DNA of 64,000 nt from Phragmites australis (lineage: Eukaryota > Streptophyta > Magnoliopsida > Poales > Poaceae). Of the stretch, positions 56,481 through 64,000 are shown one piece after another. Under the pieces are notes generated by a model. It was not told the origin of the DNA, searched no databases, and saw nothing but the letters and a program-made list of their open reading frames with translations. The stretch spans positions 22,975,819 through 23,039,818 of the forward strand of contig NC_084924.1 of NCBI RefSeq assembly GCF_958298935.1, written 5' to 3'. Both the position numbers and the translations under genes were made by a program. The first letter of the stretch is position 1. Each line of letters begins with the position of its first letter.

Positions 56481-56854
56481 GATGGAGATGTTTCTTAGAA
56501 AACTCGACCAGGCAAAAAGGATTTAAAAAGACCTAACAGGAAAGGTACCCTGGCATCTTGAAGGTTAATGCCTCTGTGCCGATGGGGTATGAAACCTACT
56601 GGTCTCCAAAGAGCACCGCACACAGATCAAAGAGGTATAAATATCCCCCTCCCTATAGGGGAAGGTATGATCACATGACCTAAACACGTATGGTAAAAGG
56701 TAAGAACATTACCCTACCATCTCCTTTGAAAACACCTTTTACATGTTATTTTATGAGGGTTATACTAACATTTAATGAAAGCTCGTGCCTCGTGGCACGG
56801 GAAGCATAGTGGAACCCCTGACTATCCATTGCAGAGACCGAAAAGCCAGGCAGT

Positions 56855-57795
56855 GGCTAAGGACCGAGGGGGTCGCGGACCGCCTCTCTCGCCTAGCCTT
56901 CGGTATTGCCTCCGATGCACCATCACCAGGCTCCGGACAAAATACCCCTGGAGCTAGGCAGCAGCTAAGGGCCGAGGGGGCCGCGAACCGCCTCTCCCGC
57001 CTGGCCTTCGGCTTCGCCTCCGACATGCCATCGCTACGCTCTGGATGGAATACCTCCGGAGCCAGGGAGCGGCTAATGGCCATGGTGGTCACGGACCTCC
57101 TCTTGAGCCTAGCCTTCGGCTTCGCCTTTGATGCACCATCACTAGGCTCTAGATAGAATACCTACAGAGCCATGCAGCGGCTAAGGGCCGAGGGGGTCGC
57201 GGAACGTCTCTCCCGCCTAGCCTTCGGCTTCGTCTCCAACGCGCCATCGCCAAGCTCAGGACAGAATACCTCTGGAGACAGGAAGCGGCTAAGGGCAGAG
57301 GGGGTCGCAGACCACCTCTCCTGCCCTGCCTTTGGCTTCACCTCTAACGTGCCATCACTAGACTCCAGATGGAATACCTCCAGAGACGGGCAGCGGCTAA
57401 GGGTCGAGGGGGTCGCGGACCACCTCTCCCGCCTGGCCTTCAGCTTCGCCTCCAACGCACCGTCGCCAGCCTCCTGATGAAATACCTCCAGAGCCGGGCA
57501 GCGGCTAAAGGCCGAGGGGCTCATGGATCGCCTCTCCAGCCTAACCTTCGGCTTTGCCTCCGATGCGCCGTCGCCAGGCTCCGGACGGAATACCTCCGGA
57601 GCTGGTAGCGGCTAAGGACTGAGGGGTCATGGACCGCCTCTCCCGCCTAACCTTCGTCTACGCCTCTGACGCACCATCGCCAGGCTCCGGACGGAATACC
57701 TACAGAGCCGGGCAGTGGCTAAGGGCCGGGGAGGGTCGCGGACCACCTCTCTTGCCTAGCCTTCGGCTGCGCCTCCGACACATCATCGCCGTCAA
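56855..57795 (+). repeat. 108-bp tandem array, nearly nine units
   Basis: The marker GGCTAA (or AGCTAA, or GGCT+AA) falls at 56855, 56963, 57071, 57179, 57287, 57395, 57503, 57610 and 57717: six exact 108-bp steps, then two of 107. Each unit reads as 36 residues (for example RLRAEGVADRLSRLAFGF), and the frame is kept until the late one-base losses. A known trait of Tat-type elements is tandem repeats between coding region and 3' LTR; this fits. Confidence 0.9.
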
Positions 57796-58466
57796 CCTGG
57801 ACAGTCACTAAGGAACCCAAAGGGTCAAGGACCACCTCCGGAGTTCGTCTCCAAAGGTTCCAAAGGGACTTCAATGAGTCTGAAATCTGGAACAAATTAG
57901 GAAGGGGGCCCTACCAGTCCTAGGCCCGAGAAGTACACAGTAGCCAGGAACGACGGGGTCGCCACTACTCCACCAGTTTCTCCTTAGTTACCCTACGTAT
58001 CCATCACTACCAGATTCTCGAGGCCACCTCTCCTCCAGAAGCAATGAAATCAACAATGATCTATACGAAGGCTTGGTGCCCTGATCGTCAGAAAAACTAG
58101 CCATCGCCTTGGAAAGGGATGAAGAAGTACAGTTTTGAGGCACAAAAGCACGCACACATGAGATAACCCGCTCGAAAGGTCCCCTCGCATTCTGATACAG
58201 AAGGATACACGACCGTTCCTGAAGATCCATGTTATATCATTAAACAACCAGAACATCCAGGGGATACAAACTGAAACAAACCGTATAGAAATTGGCACGA
58301 AGAAGATAGATCCCTACAGAGCAAAACAAGGCGAGAAAGACTACAAGGTGACTAAGTTCAGCCATGAAATGGATATATCACAGTGTCACCAAGTACGCCA
58401 TCCCGGTGACCGCCTTCACCTCCTACGGGTCCTGGCAGGGGCCACGCATGGGACGGCGTATGCACC

Positions 58467-58868
58467 TTATCTATGGCCTATCGCTATAGAAGCCAAGCCG
58501 ATACAGTAGCCAGCTCTCGAGCTATTGTAGGATACTAAGGAGTCTGAGGAGGTCACCGACGGGGCCTTCTCCCTCGCCTTCCTAGCCTCCTTCTGCTTCA
58601 CCGCTAGGCCCATAAACTCCGGCTCACTCTCCCTTTGCAGGAGATCCCAGTCGATCTCCTCATCGTCATTGGAGATATCGATGATCTCGATAGGCATTCC
58701 CTCCCCGACCAAAGGTCAAGCCGAATAGGCGGGCAACCACCTCCCTTGCAGAGGTGGAAGCGTTTTCGCCTCCAGCACCTCTATCAACGACCGAAATAGC
58801 CCAACTCCCGAAGGAGCCATCAAGATCATCGATGTCTCCGAGGAGGATGAGAAGGAAGATGATGCCAT
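58467..58868 (-). pseudogene. Antisense ORF of the 53-60 kb Tat-like element, first part
   Basis: The frame starts MASSSFSSSSETSMILMAPS at 58868 and runs to 58467 with one stop at 58716-58718. It is serine-rich, then acidic (IEIIDISNDDEEIDWDLL) and basic (KQKEARKAREKA). The acidic segment after a serine-rich start resembles the beginning of the pseudogene at 21.1-24.1 kb. The PF04195-like core itself is not visible here, so the family call rests on position, strand and this resemblance. Confidence 0.45.
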
Positions 58869-58928
58869 ACTCAAGTCAAGGTTAACTGCTTCCTCATGGG
58901 GATATGGAGACTCCAACCGGGTAACCCC

Positions 58929-58940
58929 AGCTTTATACCC
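58929..58940 (-). promoter_or_regulatory. TATA box of the second antisense ORF
   Basis: GGGTATAAAGCTGG on the minus strand (TATAAAG at 58931-58937), about 65 bp upstream of the ATG at 58868. It parallels the TATA box near 51.4 kb. Confidence 0.55.
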
Positions 58941-59383
58941 GGGCCACGTAGCCACGTAGTTCCGGAAGATGAAGCGGGACGAACATCGTCGTGTCCTCCC
59001 ATTGAACACGTGGGGAGGGGGCCGTGGCCATATCCGGTTTCCCTCCAACACGTGGCAGCACTCCACAACGAATGCCTCGTTTTCTCATGCGGATGTCCCG
59101 TCACATTAATAACCCAAACCCCTTTTGGCACGTGATAGGATCGTGGGCACAAGACCCTAAACGACCCCTCGCTTATCTGGTCAGAACGCGGCAGTGGCAC
59201 GTCTTATCCCGCCAGGTGAACGTGTGGGATACTCCAAACCCACATGAAACCTCTACTCTAGCGACTTCAAAGGGCAGAGAATTTCCATTAGGCATCCTTG
59301 ATACTATACCCGGCTGGGGTTGATTTTTCCTCTACATCCTCTCCCCCCTCCAAAAACATCGGGGCCCGAGAATGAGGGGGTAC

Positions 59384-60240
59384 TGTAGGGGGAAAATAAA
59401 CTAGCCTGAGGATAACAGTTGAAGATCACCATCCAGGTCCCTCCGAAGCCTTGATCTCTGAACCCTCTATTAAAAGCTCGATCTCTGATATCATCAGATC
59501 CTTTCACAGTACCCCTTCGCACCTCCGAAGCCTTCCCTTGGCTCCGCCGGCTCGACCTCCCGAAGCCTTGGCCCACCGGGTTCCCGCTTCCCAATGCTTA
59601 CACCTCCTAGTTCTATACCTCCCGAGGCCCCTGCCTCGGGCTAATCGGGTCGCCTTCCCAAAGGCAGCGGAGTGAGTCGGCATGCCTTAGGAAAGATCTG
59701 CCGAAAGGGGATCACTGGTCATTCTTCGCCTGCAAAGAAGTGACTGGCAATATCCTAGGCTAATGGATGCCACTCTGACACCCCGCTGTGATAAAGGCCT
59801 GTGGTAATTATCTTGACGCCCCTAACAGTGCGGCGCCGGGCCATAATCGGCGACCGGCTCGCCCCTTTCATAGGGTAGGCACCACGATAACGACCACGGG
59901 GGATATTTATCTCCTAATAGGATAGAAGGTAGTTATCTGGGATAAGACCCAGTAATTTAGCCGAATCCCAGATATTTGTACATTATGATAACTTGTACGC
60001 GAAGCTACGTATGGCCCTATAAATAGGAGGCCATGGTCCTCTGGGCAAATTACAGACATAGCAAAAAAGAATAAGCAAGACAGTGAACATTGTGATACTC
60101 CTCCCAGAGTGATACATTTTTGTATCATCAATATATTCGTGGTGTTCCTTCCTCTCAAACTTCGTCTCCAAGCTTGAGTCTCCTCTTTAAAAGAAATTCT
60201 CTCAATACTTGCTGGAGCAAGACAAATTCTTGCACCAACA
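59384..60240 (+). mobile_element. 3' LTR of a Tat-like element
   Basis: An 857-bp LTR starts TGTAGGGGGAAAATAA directly after a polypurine-like AATGAGGGGGTAC and ends TTGCACCAACA. A CTATAAATAG box lies at 60017-60026. The next base starts a foreign minus-strand pol sequence, so 60240/60241 is a clean insertion border; the presumed target repeat CGCAC (60241-60245) has no left partner in the window. No second copy of this LTR was found. Confidence 0.75.
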
Positions 60241-61440
60241 CGCACTAACTTGAGAGGTTGCATCTTTTTAATAGCTTTGATATTCTTGGCATTGACTTCT
60301 ATTCTCCGGTAAGACACTAGATATCCGAGTAATTTCCTCGTGTTAACTCCAAATGCGCACTTCTCCAGGTTTAGCATGTATCAATTCTTGTGTAGGTTGT
60401 TAAACATTTCTTGTAGGTTGGAGATGAGATATTCTAATCTTTTTGGTTTTGATGATGAGATCCTCGACATAGGCCTCTACATTCCAGCTCAGCTGATCAT
60501 GGAGTGTTATTTGCATTCTTCGTTAATATGTGGCACCGGTATTCTTCAATCTGAAGGGCATTTTAACATAGCAATAAACCTCAAATAAAGTAATAAAGGA
60601 GGTCTTCTCCTCATGCTCTAGATGTATGCTAATCTGGTGATAATCAGAATGGGCATCGAGAAGGCTTAGATAGTCACAACCAAAGGTGGAGTCAACTATC
60701 TCATATATTCGTTGTAGAGGAAAACCATCCTTAGGGTACGCTTTGTTGACATCCTTGAAGTCAACACACATTTGACATGTACTGTTTGACTTTTTGACCG
60801 TAACAGGATTTGTAAGCCACTCATGGTGATCCACACTTGAATAAAACCTTCCTTAGTGAGCCTTTCAATTTCCTCTTTAATGGCTTCTTTCCGATCGGGT
60901 GTGAACCATCAGAGTTTCTGTTTGATAGGCTTTGTATCGGGTTGGATTGCTAGTTTATGCTCAATCACCTACCTAGGGATCCCAGGCATGTCTGATGGTT
61001 TCTAGTGAATATGTTGGCATTTTCCCAGATGAAGGTGATGAGAGCAAGTTCCTATTTGGGATCCAGTTTGGAGCCGATCTGAACAATCTTGGATGGCTCT
61101 GTTGAATCAAAAGGAATAGTTTTGACTTCACCGTGGGACTTCACGATGTCCTTGTCGGGTTGATGCTACGTTGCCATTCCTATACTCTATTTGTTACAAC
61201 ATAAGCCCACTTTCATGCAGCCCTGGATGGTGATTACTCCTCAGGTCCCGAAATCTTCATGCACTGATAAGCATAATGCGTGACTGCCATGAATTTGGCA
61301 AAAGTAGGTCATCCCAGGATGGCATTGTATGCCATCTCAAAATTGACCACATTGAACAGAATTTTCTCTGTCCGACAATTGTCATGCTTTCCAAAGTTAA
61401 TGGGTAGTGATATCTAGCCGATGAGAGTGCTTAAGTATTA
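60241..61440 (-). pseudogene. Tat/Athila-like protease-RT pseudogene
   Basis: Minus-strand sequence reads, in order from the right: protease end FEMAYNAILG near 61340; RT start RMCVDF-like QMCVDFKDVNKAYPKDGFPL, then LSLLDAHSDYHQISI, EKTSFITLFEVYCYVKMPF (60523-60834) and, after a gap, MLNLEKCAFGV and the GYLVS segment (60290-60377). These are fingers, palm and thumb pieces of a Ty3 RT of the Tat/Athila type. The YVDD-type motif is not intact. Many stops; clearly old. It is cut at 60241 by the LTR insertion. Confidence 0.8.
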
Positions 61441-61449
61441 TACCATGGA

Positions 61450-63386
61450 AGGCTTGAGTAACTAAATTGTTTTATCCATAACTTCTTCGTTTTAGCTCTA
61501 ATTTGAGTGATTCTTGCGCTCCAATTTTTCTAAAATCATGATCTATCCAACGATGCTAGTTTAGATAGCAGTCCTCACATCTTTACAGTAGTTTTCCCTT
61601 AGTAACATCTAGATCCCTACAACCTTATCTTTCCCTTAAAAACTTCAGTCAAACTATGTTCTCCTTGTCCAGCCCAATCACAGATCCCAGTCTATCCTTC
61701 TATTCCTTTTTGCATTTGTAATTTGGAATTTATTTGGTGTTTATTCAATGTTGCTTTTGTTTGTCGATAGAATTCACGATTAGTCGACAACGCTTCGAAT
61801 CTGTTTGAGGGATTTCAAGACCAAGATTTCGACAACACTGAGCAGCATTGGGTAATAGGTTCAATATGATCAAAGATTACACTTGCCTTTTACCCAATGC
61901 TACTCAGTGTTGGAATTATTGGAATTGTTTTTGTACTAGAAATTAGGATCTGATGACTGGACATGATGACTAGGCCAAAATCAATGATGTAGCCAATGAT
62001 AGGGATGACACACATGCAATTTGGCTGAGGTGGTAAGATGAGGTGGCAGCTGACTGCTGACTGGGTAAAGAGTACATGTGGCATCATCTAACTGGTGGTC
62101 GAAAGGTTAAGAACAGATCTAATCTGGGTTGTTCCATTTGGATCGGATGGCTGAGGGTCTTCACAGAGGAGTTGGCGACCAGCGCAAAGAGAAATTGGTG
62201 GTGCTGAGCTTGAGCGTGCGTAGATATCACCGGATATGGGTGGATACCTCGTTGCCAGTGTCTAGGGTCAACGACGAGCGGTAGAGGAGCAAGATAAGCG
62301 AACGGGGCTTCCGATTGGGGTCTCACCTTGGATGGTGCGGCACGAGAGGGTACCAGCGGCAACAAAGGAGGCGGTGGCGGACGGGAGCTCACCGGGAAGA
62401 GGTCTCTAGCTGTGGAGAGGCGAAGACAAAAGCACCAGCGTACTCAGAGGTCGATGGCGCAGCTGTGGGATGGCTCGGTTGAAGCAATTGTAGCTCGAGT
62501 CGGCAGATCGACGAGGTCTATCAATGCTCTTCAATGGCGACAGTGACGGCTTAGTTTCTCGCACGATTCAGCAAGTTTGGTCACGTAAGGCGGCGGATTT
62601 GTGGTAGATCAGGATAGAGGTGCTCTCGGGCTACCTTAAATAGGTGGCGTCCTTGAGGAGTCCGAGACGCACATGCTAAACAAAGAGGGTCATGGCGGCC
62701 AGCTTGCTTCGGACACAGCAAGGAGTCCCAGAGGAAGACGACGGAGTCATGGGCCCACATAGTGGTGGACGGTGAAGGCAGCTCAGCGCAAAGGCACGTT
62801 CGGCAGGTGAGGCATCCGCTGGGCCATTGAGCTCTATGCAGCCCAAAGATTCTGGAGCGGCATGGGAACGGGCCGGAATGAGCGGGCCTAGCAGGAGAGG
62901 GAAGGGAGGGAAGAAATAGCCCGGTTTGGGTTTTTCTTTTAATCGTTAACATTTCTTATTTCAAAAGCTTTTGAAATTAAAACAAGTAATCAAAATCAAA
63001 CCAAAGCCTCTAATAAAAACCAAAGGAAACAAGGAAAGACCTAGATTACTAGCAACAAGCTTTAAATCATTTTAGAAACAAATAAAAATATTTTGAGTTT
63101 ATGAAAACATTTTTTGGAACTTTGAAAATTAGTTTTTAAAACAAATAGATTCAATTAAACCTAAAATAAGCTCAAATGAAGTCCAATAAATCCAAATGAA
63201 AACCAAGAGCCAAAAGAAAACCTAAATGCCTATTTCCAACATGAATGCATACAACCAATTAATAATCCTAGTTCCAATTTGAATTTGAATTTAGAAAATA
63301 GGATTTTTCCTATTCTAATTGTTTAGTCGATCCAGTAATCTTGGAAAATTTTAGAAATTTGAGAAATCTAAAAATTAGGGTGTGAC
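61450..63386 (+). mobile_element. Del/Tekay-like LTR
   Basis: The stretch ends TTAGGGTGTGACA at 63374-63386, like the LTR end at 1104. It contains segments I know from large grass Ty3 LTRs, for example CATAACTTCTTCGTTTTAGC near 61477 and the repeated TTTTACCCAATGCTACTCAG near 61889. The left border is approximate. ORFs in it (62084-62392, 62328-62546, 62581-62952) overlap on opposite strands and show no domain. Confidence 0.45.
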
Positions 63387-63780
63387 AAGGCTAAACCTGG
63401 GGAAAAAAACACCAGAACCGATAAACCAAACCAAACCACCAAAAATGTCAATTTTTTGGGTGTTCTGTTCAGTTCTTGTTTTTGTGCTATTCGGTGGTCG
63501 GTGTTTGGTTCTGTTGTCAGATGTCAAAAATGAATATACCGAAGACTGAAGGCTCAACTCAGGTGCTCAAACTCTGAAACTCGTCGCTCACTCGCTCAGC
63601 TACTCGCCAAGGCAGCCAAGCACCCCCTGTTGCACCCGGTTTTATAAAGGGAAAAAACTAGATGTAAACCAAATGTATGTCAAAATCGAGCTTCATACAT
63701 ACAGCGACTTCATCAATGTATCACACATAGTGCCATTATTACTATGTTTTTAACAAAAACACACTAACAAAACACAGCAG
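63387..63780. other. No gene recognised
   Basis: Unassigned sequence with ACCAAACC and GTGTTTGGTT inverted motifs near 63420-63510, possibly a transposon end. Confidence 0.3.
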
Positions 63781-63814
63781 AGCTCCCATCTTCCACAGGT
63801 AATTGATCGGGGGT

Positions 63815-63922
63815 CCACCAACCTTGCAATCTTCATCTTCATCGATGTAGTAATTTGGTTCTCCTTTGCTATCTGAGCAGCATTTGATGTACATTTTGAT
63901 GCAAATAGCAAGTGTGAGTACA
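63815..63922 (-). CDS. Possible cysteine-rich exon at the window edge
   Basis: On the minus strand CACGCTTGCAG (acceptor-like) precedes an open segment reading VQHVLTLAICIKMYIKCC and then an acidic YYIDEDEDCK, followed by GTTGGT (donor-like). The surrounding frame is open from 63957 to 63742. The four clustered cysteines suggest part of a small secreted peptide or a short domain, but I do not recognise the family. Too little is visible to name a function. Confidence 0.25.
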
Positions 63923-64000
63923 TGTTGTACTCTGCAAGCGTGGGAAATAAATGTCATGGAAGCTTAAATAAAGGAACAGGCTAGAACAGGTTAAATTTGC

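Noticed and set aside
55876..56498. Lysine/threonine/proline repeat protein
   Set aside because: The frame is a by-product of the 30-bp tandem repeat and breaks between copies.
56785..57477. 36-residue repeat protein encoded by the 108-bp array
   Set aside because: No start, no flanking domain, frame lost in later units; more simply a non-coding tandem array in an element. Kept only as a repeat.

Overview
The window looks like nuclear DNA of a grass, probably a panicoid. The support is one intron-rich plant gene (BUB3) set in a dense nest of LTR retrotransposons typical of grass genomes: a CRM-clade Ty3, Tat-lineage Ty3 with antisense ORFs, Del/Tekay-like LTRs and SIRE-like copia. Tourist-like MITEs and an Ac-like hAT copy are also present. 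No tRNA, rRNA, CRISPR or prokaryotic feature was seen. The species cannot be fixed from sequence alone.

Layout. 1-5.2 kb: the end of a Del/Tekay-like LTR, then a decayed antisense ORF of the 'putative gypsy type transposon' family and unassigned repeats. 5.2-9.0 kb: a Tat-like LTR broken by a solo LTR of another Tat family (exact 5-bp target duplication), then a decayed gag. 9.0-13.06 kb: copia internal tail, LTR and gag. 13.066-20.722 kb: a young, complete minus-strand CRM-clade Ty3 element with equal 918-bp LTRs, GTACC target duplications and one gag-pol frame broken by only two stop codons. 20.7-24.2 kb: a copia LTR scrap and a second antisense-type pseudogene. 25.2-25.8 kb: a GT14 glycosyltransferase gene fragment cut off by a Tourist-like MITE. 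26.947-29.672 kb: a hAT element with exact 8-bp target duplications and a decayed transposase.

30.6-38.7 kb holds the one intact host gene: BUB3, the spindle-checkpoint WD40 protein. It has nine exons and 345 codons, and all splice junctions read through in frame. Upstream lie a site II element and two AACGG cores like those of MSA (mitosis-specific activator) elements. Its introns carry a copia RNase H fragment, a Tourist-like MITE and a 133-bp tandem duplication.

38.7-43.7 kb: a perfect 81-bp in-frame duplication, a second CRM-like LTR with its leader, and a minus-strand LTR-like promoter region. 43.680-53.214 kb: a non-autonomous Tat-lineage element with two LTRs and a gag but no pol, plus an antisense gene with its own TATA box and an intron. 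Inside that gene, on the opposite strand, is a 14-codon match to the HD-ZIP III homeodomain recognition helix. 53.2-60.24 kb: the 3' part of another Tat-like element (gag remnant, three tandem-repeat families, antisense ORF, 3' LTR) abutting an older minus-strand Tat pol pseudogene (60.24-61.44 kb). 61.45-63.39 kb: another Del/Tekay-like LTR. At the right edge is a possible short cysteine-rich exon.

Apart from BUB3, nothing here appears to be a working host gene. The most interesting signals are structural: LTR hairpin arrays with compensatory changes, independently promoted and spliced antisense genes in Tat elements, and the captured homeobox fragment.
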